From: Porodaedalea pini | Lineage: Eukaryota > Basidiomycota > Agaricomycetes > Hymenochaetales > Hymenochaetaceae | Assembly (NCBI GenBank): GCA_002794775.1 | Contig: NBAY01000001.1 | Span: 186,001 to 250,000 of the forward strand | Direction: 5' to 3' | Length of the DNA: 64,000 nucleotides | Translations under genes and position numbers: made by a program | The notes under the pieces: generated by a model | What the model was told of the DNA's origin: nothing | Database searches by the model: none | What the model saw: the letters and a program-made list of their open reading frames with translations, nothing else | Shown here: piece by piece, positions 48,695 through 60,163 of the stretch | Numbering within the stretch: the stretch's first letter is position 1 | Layout of the letters: every line of letters starts with the position of its first letter

Positions 48695-49630
48695 ATGGAC
48701 GAGACCAAGTTGACTGAACGGGACAAAATGCTGAGCGGCTTGCCGTACGATGCGATGAAGGATAGGGAACTTGTCGGTCTTCGACTTCGGGCTAGGCAGC
48801 TCACAAATAAATACAACGTGCGTTCCAGTTTGCTTTTGTTTCCCATTTTACTGGCTACATGCAGACCTTGTCACAGAATTGGACTCCTCCGGAGTTTACT
48901 CCGGACTTTGAACCCGCTGAGTTTTACGGGCCAGATGAGCATTTCCAAATTCTGGCCGATCTCTTCGGCATAACTCTGGTAAAGACAAAGCAGCTTGCTA
49001 TAGAACCGCCGTTGTTCTGTGATTATGGGAGTAACATAGAGTTCAAAGGAGAATTTTATAGCAACTTCGGCCTTACTGTAAGTTCTCGATTTAAGCAGCA
49101 TCAGGATGATTTGAGCTGATAACGATCAGATTCTTGGTAGGATGACGTGTAACTTCATCATGTTTCTTTTTTTGACTGCATGTGCAGACTGTGCGAAAGT
49201 GACTATAGGCACCCGTGCAACATGCGGTCCCAATGTCCAGGCTAGTTGCGCAAACCAACTTTGCTGCGAGATCTTCCATTAATTGAAACTCCGAGTCTCA
49301 GTTATCCTCCGCTACCCACTCAGTTGAGGTGGCCGAACGGCGAGCAGGATTAGAGCGCGCATATCCAATTACCGTAAGTCCATCTCGCCCAACTGTCTCT
49401 TCTCAGGTGCATCTCACACGGGCCCTTCAGATTGGTGATGATGTCTGGATAGGCGCGAACGCCGTCGTCGTCGGGCCCTGCAAGATCGGGAACGGGGTCA
49501 CCATTGCGGCAGGAGCTGTCGTGCGTATCTCAATTAATCCAATTTCTCGTTCTGATACTGAGAATATTGTTGAAGGTGAAGGGAGATATTCCAGATAATG
49601 TGGTTGTTGGTGGGGTACCGGGGAGGATAA
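48695..49630 (+). CDS. Maltose/galactoside O-acetyltransferase-like hexapeptide enzyme
   Basis: Seven exons: 48695-48817, 48865-49077, 49130-49136, 49188-49240, 49302-49373, 49431-49520 and 49577-49630, giving 203 residues. N-terminal Mac domain (TERDKMLSGLPYDAM) then left-handed beta-helix repeats: EPPLFCDYGSNIEFKG, ILDCAKVTIGTR, GPNVQ, IGDDVWIGANAVVVGPCKIG, VTIAAGAVVVKGDIP, VVVGGVPG. Acetyl-CoA donor; sugar acceptor unknown. The catalytic histidine is in ATHSVEVAERRAG. Oddities: exon 3 has seven bases, intron 4 starts with GC, and the frame ends VPGG-stop while the next frame continues as RIIKYLEPPEK, which is the usual C-terminus, so a one-base deletion at about 49621-49626 is likely. Confidence 0.8.
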
Positions 49631-49668
49631 TCAAGTATCTTGAACCGCCTGAAAAGATTGAGGAATAA

Positions 49669-50871
49669 AGCTCTCACCCCCCCCCCCCCCTCTTAACGTC
49701 GACTACTCGGACTTGAGACCTATGTATGTGATCTTCTTTTTGCAGGAATGGGACAAAGTGTCAGATTTTTTTCTTTCGCGAAGGATTGAATCTAGGCCTG
49801 TTATCAGCAACGACGCACGATACTAGCACATCTTGTTTGTACCGAACCCGCACTTGATTCACCAGCCGTGCTTCCAGATGCTATGAAGAACTACCGTGCA
49901 TATGTTTCACCTGAAATACGAGCTCGTTAGTAATGCATGCGACCAAGCAGAGCAATAAATAGCATCTGCGCAAGTAACGAGCTTGACTTCAGTTTTTTTA
50001 ATTGCCCATATCTTTTCGTACGTGACGTAGCCCCCAAGGTTCTCAGTGTCATACTACTGCTCCACAGTGGCAATCTTCTTCGTGCATTAACGTTGGATTA
50101 CGAGGATCTGTTTCTGCGCTTGGTATCCGCTAGCGAGAAGTCTCGAGGCGGGTTCTATCCACGATGAAACGAGAGGCTGGTGGAATTCCATTACTCTGTA
50201 GGCAGGATATTACTCGACAGGATCACAGCGAGTAAGGCGTAGTCATCCGAAGTCTTTCAGTGCGACAGTATCGAGATACGTATCTCATTCGCGTCAGAAT
50301 AGTGACAAGCCATCCAAAGACTGCATGGAAGAATGATTCACAAGCGAATCTCTCGAAGTAGGCAGAGTGGGCAGACGGTTCGGGCACGAGAAGCTCGTAT
50401 GTCACGGAAGGTCGCGTCTCTGTATACGTTTAAGTAGGCCTGTCAAGAGTAGGCTCACGGACCTGAACAAGGTTCCGATCACTCAGGACTCCCTGTATTC
50501 TTTCATCACCTCCAACACGAACCATCGAGTTGCTAATGCTGATGCCACGATGAAGAATGCGCGATGGACTGAGGAAGAGAAAGTGATGTCCTGGAATATT
50601 ATGTCAATTTCGGCTGCACTTATACGCGTTCGCCGTACATTGGGCCATATCCTGAGCAACTTGTTTCAAATCATCCAAAACTTCCACCACATAAAAAGGA
50701 ACGAGATGCTCAAAGAGCTGGCATGAGCAAGATCCGATTTCCAACGAAATTTCTTCACACATCGCTTTTGACCTGGAAGAGCTCTCCTCCATAATCGGGT
50801 AGAGATCTGCGCGCAGGAAATACATTGAGACAGACTAGGAGGTTTCTCTCCTCGTGTTGCTTCCTCTGGCT
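49669..50871. other. Intergenic, nothing recognised; C14 run at 49677-49690
   Basis: A poly-C run of 14 follows the acetyltransferase gene. The rest has short open frames without motifs. Confidence 0.5.
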
Positions 50872-51101
50872 CAGTGTTGTCCAATCCCGCCGGGATGGAA
50901 GGGATGGGATGGGATGGAAACAAAAAAATACGTAATTTTGGTACAGGTAGAGTAAGCGTCAGGTGCACCATTACTTCAGCAGAATCTGACTAAAACCCTG
51001 GGTTCATTCCCTTGTCCCTCGGGGATGCCATCAATCCCGGTGGGAATCCCGTGTCCCGGCGGGAATGGGAACCATCAATTCCCGCCGGGACGACAACACT
51101 G
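50872..51101. mobile_element. Small hAT-like non-autonomous element, copy 1
   Basis: 230 bp with terminal inverted repeats CAGTGTTGTC (50872-50881) and GACAACACTG (51092-51101), each followed inward by GC-rich CCCGCCGGGA-type palindromes. Several further CCCG(C/G)CGGGA motifs lie inside. The CAGTGTTG terminus is hAT-like. The eight bases on each side do not match, so the target duplication is lost or the element was rearranged. Confidence 0.65.
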
Positions 51102-51362
51102 CAGTAAATGGCATCTACAGATGTCAAGGCTCATGGTGGCAACCTCCACTACAGTGGGTCATTATCATCATTCTTCGTGAAAGCATTTGTGCATGCTCCT
51201 GAACACTCTAATTGCAAGAGAAAGAATATTTCATCGTGATCTCACCGTGGCGTCCATTCTCCATCTAGCATTCCAACCCCCATCACTTGAAGTATGTCTT
51301 CACCTTTCCCTCCTCCCTACAAGTGCTAACTTTGTGTTTAGTCTGAGCTCGTTCTATCTGGC

Positions 51363-53225
51363 ATGTCTCTTTCTGAACCAAGTTCCGACACTCACGACAA
51401 GACATCTGCTGTTTCAGGTCTGTCTCTCACCCTTGCTGTCGCGACACTGTCATGTCAACTCAGTTTCAGAGTCTAGGATGTCTGCCTCCGATGAACCCTA
51501 CGTCTACCATGAAGGCTCCCCCCACAACTATTTGGTGCTGGATGGTATATTTCCGCGCAGCACTTTCAGCTATCTCTGCATAATCGCCTTGTTTGTTAGA
51601 TGAGACTCCCTTCGAGCAAGATGTTGAGCTCATGCGCGCCAAAGGAATCGATCCCGTGTTGATAGACACTCTGCAGGATTTGAACGATGCCGCGCGCGGT
51701 TCGATATCAGTTGCAGAGAGCTTGCGGGCGACGGTGCAGGAGCAGGTTGTACTTTTTAATGCGAAGATCGACCATGCCATGGCGAATAGGGACGTAAGTA
51801 CCTCCAGAGTGTATGTTGTTTTCTTGCACTGACGACAGAGATGTGCAGTCCCTAGAAGTTCAGAAGGCACGGCATCTTCTCGATGCTGGAAGAGGTATAA
51901 TAATTCGGGCCTTCCAAATACTTTTTCCTGTTGCCTATCGTGACGGCGAAGTATATTACCTCTCCGAGTCTGACGGGCGCAAGGGGACCGTGGACTGGAT
52001 TAGCTTCAGGAGCTTGGTTCAGACGCACCGCAAACTTTTGGAAGACAAGGTGTTGCCGAGGGGGAGCCCACTAGCGGCCAGACAGGATGAAATATTGAAC
52101 GAGCACTCAGCGGTGGATGGCTTATATCTGGCGAAGAAAACTCGATTTCCTTTCAAAGACGGGAACTCACGCGTGAAGGAAAACCTTCTGTTTTTCCTCC
52201 CTCTGGTTAAGGCGAAATATGCGCCTATAAAGAAGGAATTTGAAAAAGCAGAGCGGGACGCGATGGAGTGCTGTTCGAAGGATGCCCTTGACAAAGGAAG
52301 TACTCCCGATGACTACTGGACCCTGCTCCCGGATACTATACGGAGAGTCGAAGGCGATTTACAGGATCTTCGAGAGATGCTGAAGAGGGCGGAGGAATCT
52401 GCCAGTATAGCGAACGAGGCGTCGAGAGCACCTCCTGATATGCCGAATATTGAGGAGAATCAGCGCACGAGATCCATAAGCGACGCTAAACCAACCCCGG
52501 ATGCAGATAAGCGGGCTTCCGTCTACCAAGTAAAACTCTCGGTAGGCATGGTCTTAACATATTTGAACATTATACGTCTCGCGAAGCGCACTTTGGAGAC
52601 TCTAGAAAGCAAGTACTTTTACATAGGGGCAGCGATTCAGATCATGGAGAATGATGATTTGCTTGGCCTCATTTTGGACCTATTTTACGGTCTAGTAATT
52701 CCTCCCAAAGGACTGGAGAATTCTGATGTGCGCGCTAGGGCGCGGGCCGCATCAAGGGCAGACGAACCTTTTGGCATGGAGGAAGACAAGGGCACTCATC
52801 GACAAGCGTTGCAATTGCTCTGGGCTATTGTACACTCGAGACCCGCGAAACCTTTGAAAAATGCAGCGTCTGACTCTTCGTCCGTATGCCTTTCTGCGGT
52901 GTCCTCCCAAACCTCATCGTCTAGTGCCTTGCACGGAAGGAGCCCACACCACACGTCCGCATCTACCGCATCTACCCAACTTGTCCCGGCGACACCCACC
53001 GCTGCGTCCTCGTCCGGTTGTCATGTTAGTAGCGAGATCCCTGCCTCTCGAACTCACCTGCCGGATGGTGGGTCTGCACATTTGCGTACTGTCTCCTCTC
53101 CTGCCCATATTACAGGCGATTGCCTGGCGTGCGCCTCCACCAGGAAAATGGTTGACCGAGGCGCTGAGTCTTCTCCTCCCTGGGTCCTCTCGTCATCCAG
53201 AGAAGGAGGTTCAAGGGGTATCTAG
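51363..53225 (+). CDS. Protein of unknown function, 566 residues
   Basis: Four exons: 51363-51417, 51470-51544, 51600-51793 and 51849-53225, with agreeing phases. The upstream ATG was chosen because it splices in frame (MSLSEPSSDTHDK, then ESRMSASDEPYVYHEG). I do not recognise the family. Visible features: an acidic N-terminus; an alpha-helical first half (GIDPVLIDTLQDLNDAARGS, VQKARHLLDAGRGIIIRAFQ); a charged coiled-coil-like segment around RRVEGDLQDLREMLKRAEES; a helical block YQVKLSVGMVLTYLNIIRLA and AAIQIMENDDLLGLILDLFY; and a Ser/Ala/Pro-rich C-terminal 140 residues, probably disordered. No signal peptide or membrane segment. Direct copies of a small hAT-like element lie on both sides. 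Confidence 0.7.
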
Positions 53226-53415
53226 GGTTGTGTTTGAGTAACAGGGCCGAAGTCGCCTTGGTCCTGACTCGACACTTCCCGTTTCGCTGTCTCATATTTT
53301 TTTTTTTCGGAAGGAATATACCAATGTTACGCTGTACCTTTCCCTCCACACACTCTCTGTCATCGACCAATCTTGTTTTGTTGCGTTGTGTCCAGTCAGG
53401 TGCCTACCACATCCC
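53226..53415. other. 3' flank of the unknown gene
   Basis: Contains a T9-10 run near 53300. No gene. Confidence 0.4.
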
Positions 53416-53550
53416 ACCATTACTTCAGCAGAATCTGACTAAAACCTTGGAATCATTCCCTTGTCCCCCGGGGATGCCATCAATTCCGATGGGAATCCCG
53501 TGTCCCGGCGGGAATGGGAACCATCAATTCCCGCCGGGACGACAACACTG
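53416..53550. mobile_element. Small hAT-like element, copy 2 (one end only)
   Basis: 135 bp nearly identical to 50967-51101: both run from ACCATTACTTCAGCAG to GACGACAACACTG in the same orientation, with only a handful of substitutions. The opposite end with CAGTGTTGTC is missing here. Confidence 0.75.
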
Positions 53551-54027
53551 GTGTTCAAGACTCCGTCTCTTCCTCACAGACTGAGTTATCGTCCTTTGAA
53601 CATCTGACTTCCTAGATTTCACATGAATAAGACTTGACACTGAGCCACTGTCCCTGACATTCTGCAACTTCCCAGTGGACGCGACTTCATCGAGATCTCC
53701 ACACTCGCGACGAGCCTGTCACTCATCTCATATCTTTTCCGTTTCAATCGACCTACTGGGTCAACTCCTTGGGCTTGCAACTGAAGAAACGTAGGGACTG
53801 TTAAGACGTGTCGAGGCCTCTCTGAGGTGAAATCGCGCAATGCCGTTCGATTGCACGGGTCTGCGTTCTAACTGTGAATAAATCCGATCTACCCAGTTCC
53901 AACAAAATAGCGCGCGGACTAGATAATTCTTGTACAGTGAATCTAGTGGGAGTTTATATAAATGAAAGGTGATTTAGAGAAGGACACGATGACTCTTACG
54001 CCATTAGAATATTGACTAAAGTATTAG
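53551..54027. other. Intergenic, nothing recognised
   Basis: Short open frames only. Confidence 0.4.
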
Positions 54028-55433
54028 ATGTGGACGATGCTCGCAGCTCCGCCCCGTCTCCCTCAAAGACAGCACAACTGCCAGTGGAACTCCTTAGAGA
54101 GATATTCTCCCTCAGCGTTCAAGGAGATTGTCGACCTTCCATAGTTCAAGCACCGCTCAACGTTTCGCACGTGTGTCGCCTTTGACGAGATACTGCATTG
54201 ACGTCAACTTGCCTTTGGGACCGCCTAAGTCTCACAAGCACCCGCAACGTGATCCTTGGTTACCATAAGCTGATGATATGGAGGAAAATCTTGACCGCCT
54301 GGCTTCAGAGGTCCGGCACGGCGCCGCTCGACTATAAACTTGTCCTCTACCTTCATCCGTATAGTGCGAACTTGCCAAAGGATTTGCACGAACTTTGCGG
54401 AAATATGCTCCTGGATCTGATGGGAGAGCAGAAGCGCTGGAGGTCAATGCACCTAGTCTGCGAGAACCTATCAGCTACACGCCACCAGAAGTTCATGTTA
54501 TTGGACATGCCTTTACTTCGCAGTTTATACTTCAGAGTTGCAAATAGGGACAAGAGTCATCGAGCGTTCAAGTACACTTCCGACGTGACGACATCGCCTC
54601 ACCTCTCCCAACTTTGTTTATCGGGTTTCCAAGATTTGACGAATGCCGTAGCTGCATCCAGATTGACGGAACTTTCACTTGGCTTCGACTGGGGCATGCC
54701 AATGACCGAACTTCGCTCCCTAGAGCTCTGCCTAGAGCTTCTCCAATCAACTCCTTCTTTGTCTCGACTCCAGTTGAACTTACCATACGTGGCGAATCGC
54801 TTCAGTCTTCCCCTGGCACCAGCTTTAGTTCTGCGTCATCTGGAGCATTTTATCTGCTCGCGCGGAGCCAAGCTCGCTGCATCTATTATCGAGAAATTGA
54901 CGCTCCCTGCTCTCAAAACGATCCGCGTCGGAGACTACGCCGAACAGAGCGTTTTGGGGAGCTACTTTCTCGACCTCGTCCGGCGCTCTGAACCGCCTCT
55001 GGAGGAGGTACACGTCATCTCCGATTTCACCAATGGAACATATCTTCTTCCTGCCCTGAGACTCCTCCCCACAGTAAAAAGTCTCGCTCTCGATGGAGCC
55101 TGGCTTTCCGCTGCCTTTTTGAGGGCGCTCACGATTGGAGGAACAGACGACAGTTTTATTTGCCCTCATTTAGCTTCACTGAAACTTTACTGTACCGGGT
55201 GGCCAATCCGCTGCAATGATCTCATCGCTCCCATGTTGGTTTCACGCTGGACGCATATGAAAACATTCGAAGTGGTGATAAAGGAGATCGAACCTCGCTT
55301 TGTGGATGAGTTGTCGGAGCACGATGGGCTCCAGCGTTGCATTGAAGAGGGGTTTGCATTTCACATGAAATATAGTGGTGATACCGACTCAGAATGTTTA
55401 TATTATAATGCGTTTGGCGATGGAACCGCATAG
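54028..55433 (+). pseudogene. F-box/LRR-like gene with an in-frame stop in the F-box
   Basis: From an acceptor at 54027 the frame reads DVDDARSSAPSPSKTAQ, then the F-box LPVELLREIFSLSVQG, APLNVSHVCRL, a TGA at 54183-54185, and on without a break as RDTALTSTCLWDRLSL and 400 further residues to a normal stop at 55433. The family pattern at that site is VCRxWRxIA, so the TGA stands where TGG (Trp) is expected. The downstream part shows irregular leucine-rich repeats (LSQLCLSGFQDLT, LTELSLGFDW, LRSLELCLELL, VKSLALDGAWLS). Apart from this one codon the gene looks intact. The first exon is uncertain (an ATG at about 53962 could splice in). Confidence 0.6.
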
Positions 55434-55666
55434 CTTGGGAGGAGTTAGTGGCCGAATATATACTAGGCTAGTATGTAATCCTGAAAAGGAAAACGACCAC
55501 TTTGAAAGAGTTCGTCCGAGTCACGTGTAAAGCACGCGACTATTTTCCGATCGACGCGCGCTCTTGTCAATAGTCCTCGACCGCGTTTTTCGGCGCGTTG
55601 GGGATGCTGATTCGTATCCCACTCGAACATTCTGAATGAGCTCCTCTAGTAAACCTATCCAAAACC
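55434..55666. promoter_or_regulatory. Upstream region of erg8
   Basis: 233 bp, GC-rich near the start. No TATA box. Confidence 0.4.
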
Positions 55667-57423
55667 ATGAGCTCCGTGCAAGACAAACTTGATGGGCCGA
55701 CGGTCGTATCGGCGTCGGGCAAGGTGCTCCTTGCAGGCGGCTACCTCGTCCTGGACCAGAAATACTCCGGCGCAGTCGTATCTACGTCTTCGCGCTTTTA
55801 TACAGTCATAAGTACGGTGGAGAGTAACAGGGAAGGTGCGATTACTGTACGATCACCGCAATTCAAGGACGCGAGATGGGAGTACGATGTGCAGGTCGGA
55901 GATGAAGTGACTGTCTCTCAACGCGATGGGTGAGTTCGATATAGATTACATACGATCATACGTTCGAAAAACTGAGAAGGTTAACTAAAGCGTGGCGAAG
56001 AACAAGTTTGTGTATATTGCGCTGCAGCTCACTCTTCGTCTCGTCGGTGAAATGAAGGGCTTAGCGCATGTCAAGAGCGCTCTGGGACGCGGGCTTGATA
56101 TCACCATTGTTGGGGGAAACGACTTCTACTCACAACGTGCGAAGGTTTGTCTCACTTCTTCTCAACTCATATCAATTGTCTGAATGCAGTGTATCTAAGC
56201 TTGCAGAGCTTGGCCTTGAGCCACGCATAGCCTCGCTCGCGCAGATCCCGCCCTTTGCGCATACAGGCGTCTCGCTCTCTGCTGTACACAAGACAGGACT
56301 CGGATCATCCGCGGCGCTCACCACATCTCTCGTTGGTGCACTCCTCCTGCACCTACGTGCGGTCCCTGCGCTTTCTGGAGACGCTGTTAGTACGCAGATC
56401 GTGCACGCAGCGGCACAAGCGGCGCATTGCATCGCACAAGGCAAGGTTGGCAGCGGCTTTGACGTTGCTGCTGCCGTATTTGGAAGCCATAAATATACGC
56501 GCTTCAGCCCGGATGTGTTGGCACCGCTTATGACTGACACGTCTGTCGGACGAGTGCCTTTGCTTCCGGTGCTCGGACCCACAAATGAAGCTTGGGACCA
56601 CACGATCGAGCCCTTCCAGCTTCCTTTTGGAACACGACTCATGCTGGCGGATGTCGACGCGGGAAGTGACACACCGTCTCTCGTTGGCAAGGTGTTGAAG
56701 TGGCATAAGACCGCTGGAGATGAAGGTGAGTGCTAACAACACAACTTCCGCGATGCTTCTGACTTCATTTGAATAGCGATTGCGCTCTGGGATGCCCTCG
56801 CTGCGTCAAACGAGTCCTTAGCGGCGGCACTCCTCCATCTCTCTGAGCTCCACTCGAAATACGAAGAGCTATACAACACGACGCTCGCTCGACTCACGGA
56901 CCTCCCTACTTCTCAATGGCAATCCAGCTCCTCAGACGTTGTCATTGAAACACTAATTAATGTCCACAAACTTGCCGAAGTCTGTCTTTCCAATGTACTC
57001 TTCGGAATTGGTCTGATAAGTTTGCCAGGATATCCGAGCGAAGATGCGCGACATGGGAACGCGCGCAGGCGTCCCAATCGAGCCACCAGAACAGACAGCG
57101 CTGCTTGATGCATGCATCGCGCAGGCAGGCGTCATCGCAGGCGGCGTCCCAGGAGGTGAATCTCGCTATATTCCTTCTACAGACACAGGATCATTAACGC
57201 CCTTGCAGCTGGCGGGTATGACGCAGTCTGGGTACTGGTTCTTGAACCGCGCAGTATTGATACAGAGGAGACGCCGCTGCGCCGCGTGGAGCGCGTATGG
57301 ACCGGGTGGAAGGACCTCGATGTTTCGCCGCTGTCCGCTGCGGAGTCGTTTGAAAAAGGTTTGCGTCGCGAACGAGTGGACTCGGTCCCTGGTTTGGCAG
57401 AAGCCTTGAAGGGTGTTATATAA
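55667..57423 (+). CDS. erg8: Phosphomevalonate kinase
   Basis: Six exons: 55667-55929, 55991-56144, 56200-56725, 56777-56979, 57029-57155 and 57209-57423, giving 495 residues. GHMP kinase motifs in order: SASGKVLLAGGYLVLD near the N-terminus (motif 1), KTGLGSSAALTTSLVGALLL (motif 2, the phosphate-binding loop), and GGVPGAGGYDAVWVLVLE near the C-terminus (motif 3). GKVGSGFDVAAAVFGSHKY is characteristic of eukaryotic Erg8. The enzyme phosphorylates phosphomevalonate with ATP in the mevalonate pathway to sterols and isoprenoids. Tail-to-tail with the amino-acid transporter gene. Confidence 0.92.
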
Positions 57424-57733
57424 CGTTTCCGCGGTCGGAACTCGAGGGGTGTATGTTGGGGAAGATTATAAGAGCGCATACTACCAGCTAGTACTTTGTA
57501 TAACTCATATTGTCACGGTTGCTATCATGTTGTTTTGGTCGGATAGCTAGACTTTTTTATTGGCCTGCGTATCGTAATTGGAATTTCAATCATTAGATCA
57601 TTTGATAAAATAACATGTCCGATTGAGGGCGAGTGTCCAGTGTGATAATCTCTAGTAAGTGCGAAGAGAAAAGAAACAAGACAGCAACATATATGAAACA
57701 TCGATACAGCATCCAATTCTGGTCTCCAACTGC

Positions 57734-59826
57734 CTATACACAAATCTTCGGGTCGCCTTCGGCCGTCCACACTTTTCCCAGTGCCAGAAAGAGGCTTAGC
57801 ACCATCACCACTGCACCAAACGCCGCACACAGTACGGCAGGTAGTTTCGGACGCGAGGTTAGTGGTAAATCGGGTGGGAGGAGCTTGATATAGCAGGCGG
57901 CGGGGAAAATGAACGCGAGTGCGGTAGCGGAGACCCCACCAGTGATCTCGAGCATCACGCCGAGGTCGCAGGTGATGAGCGCGACTGAGACACGGCTGTG
58001 TTTAGATACAACCATTGAGGGAAATGAGAGAGGGGACGGAAAACTCACTGAACATGGAGGAGAAAATGATAGAAGTGGTGAAGAGTAGGTGTCGCTGCGG
58101 GTTGAACGCCTCATGCGGGAAGAAGTACTGCTCAATGACCTCTCGGCACACGAACAATTCGAGTGGGAGTGTCGTAAACATGTTCAACCCGAAGCAAAAC
58201 CGCGCAACATTGATCAGTGTATCAGACTACAAAGAACCTTCAGTCTTAGCTCGTAAACTTTCGATGTAGTGTTTGCTTACCGAAGAAAAGTTATTCAAGA
58301 TGTTGCCCTGTGTCTTATCTGTGAAGACCAAAAACGCCGAGATTGCCAGCGTGCAGCATGCAACGAGCGATATCATTGTCGAAACGTGCGTAACCGTCGC
58401 GAACCGGTCGAGCGTCGGCGTCCTCAAGCTTCCGTAGATAAGGAGTGAATTGTGATGGCACACGAACGCAAAGCTGATCACGCCGATGGCCTGGAAGACT
58501 CCAGGACGGATCAGGGAGAAGCGCTCGGAGGGGTCGCCCTTCAATTCCGGCGCTGCATTCGGGCCTTCGATGAGCACGGACGTGACGATGATGAGCATCC
58601 CGATAAGGGCAAGACCCGAAGCACGGGAGAGCTTGTGGATGTCGCGGTACAAAGAGAGGGGATACGAGATGCAGAGAGTACAGAGGGAGATGACGAATTG
58701 TCGATTTGTTAGAAGTGAGAGGACAGGGATGTCATGTAATCTAGGAAAGGCGGAACGTATAACATGAGGTATGGTATCGCCTGCCTAACCGTCAGCCTTC
58801 GAAGGCAATGCGAAAGCATGATCTCTCAGTGCTTACCGATGATGATTCCGAATGCGCACATTCCTGCACGATGGCAAGAGTCAGAGAGATATCAACAATA
58901 GAACGGGAGTAGCTTACCACCGAACGCGAATGCGAATTGGAAAAAGGAGACCGCGGCCCTGCCACTCGATCCAAAGCAATGGTTCATGATCTCAATGTAC
59001 GAGTTTCGTCCGCTGAGCTTGGCATTTATAACGATGAGTCGAATTGTCCAGTCTGTGACGCCACACAGAATGACCAGCAGAAGAAGTCCGGTGAAGAAGC
59101 CGGCTTGACTAATAGCATAGGGGAGGCCTATGAGAATGAGTTCTAGCTATTTTATCAAGAGGGTCTTGAGCATACCTATGATACCTGAAGGCGAATGTTA
59201 ATCGAATGCAGTGTGAAAGGCTTGTTTAGCCTTACCAGCGCCGAGAATGGAATTCGCCATGTTTGCTATCGAGTCAAACATATTCCCGCCTGCTGTACGT
59301 TTGGCTGCGAGCTCTTCGAGATCTGTGTATCCATCCTCCGCGGAACCGACACCGTTTGTTGCCAGGGGAAGATCCAGACTTTGCCGCGCAGCGGAACGGT
59401 CCACGAGTCCTATGAGCAGCGGCATGCTCTGCTCACCATTCTGCCGTCCAGATCTGCTAGAGTCGAGTGAGCTGTCGCGTAGCTGTGAGAGAGTGGAGTC
59501 GTCCAGGTCGTCTGAGTCAAGTTCATATTCTGAATACTAGTGTCAGTAAATAGTGAAATAGCATACGACGTCTCTCTCGCACCTGCTTCACGACTAGCCA
59601 TAGTAGATCGTAATGGCGGCGCTATAATTCGCACCTCCTCCTGAAACCGGACAGATCTAGTTTTATTTGGATGTGACTCTTCCACGTCCCGGCCGATGTC
59701 TCCTTCCTCGTCCTCACCATCCACCGAGAACAGGACAGGATCGTTACGGTCTTCGCCATCAAGCAAAGGTTGGCGCGTGCTTTCGTCCCCAGTTTTCTGT
59801 TGCTGCCTCCCGCCAATATTGAACAT
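57734..59826 (-). CDS. Vacuolar-type amino-acid transporter (AVT/SLC38 family)
   Basis: Multi-exon on the minus strand from ATG 59826 to TAG 57734. The N-terminal 170 residues are hydrophilic and acidic (MFNIGGRQQQKTGDES). Then the Aa_trans core: FDSIANMANSILGAGIIGLPYAI, FFTGLLLLVILCGVTDWTI, FQFAFAFGGMCAFGIIIGDT, SLCTLCISYPLSLYRDIHKL, GVISFAFVCHHNSLLIYGSL, STMISLVACCTLAISAFLVF, TLPLELFVCREVIEQYFF and a last segment around VLCAAFGAVVMVLSLFLAL. The NSILGAG signature and the long N-terminal tail fit yeast Avt5-7-type exporters, which move amino acids across the vacuolar membrane. Substrate not determinable. Some exons are short and were joined by reading motifs. Confidence 0.88.
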
Positions 59827-60163
59827 GGCCTGTCACGTTCACAAACGCCGTACTTTTGGAAGCCAGGGAACACCGAATGTTTTCGCTGCAGCGTGTGAGA
59901 ACGACCTAGGAAAGTCGATGGTGGTCGTCGAAATTGATTAGGGCCTACGGCAGACGACAAAGTAAGAATATAAGTTAGCTCAGTCAAGAGCAAAGCAAGT
60001 TGGACGAGCAAGATTAAGCACGCGAGTTCATGGTGGTAAGCCTGAGGACAGGATGCGTGAGTGTGTCGTGCGTGGCAGATCGACGCGTCTCACTCTTGAA
60101 CTCCTACCACCACCATCTGGACCGTGGGAATCTTGTAGTCAACCTGTGTTTCTCCTCTCTGCT
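59827..60163. other. Intergenic; leader of the retroelement ORF
   Basis: Between the transporter start and the first ATG of the ORF1-like gene. An in-frame ATG at 60053 would extend the ORF by 37 residues. Confidence 0.4.

Noticed and set aside
50872..53550. A composite transposon carrying the unknown gene
   Set aside because: Copy 2 lacks one terminus, and no target duplication flanks the pair; only the bracketing itself is reported.
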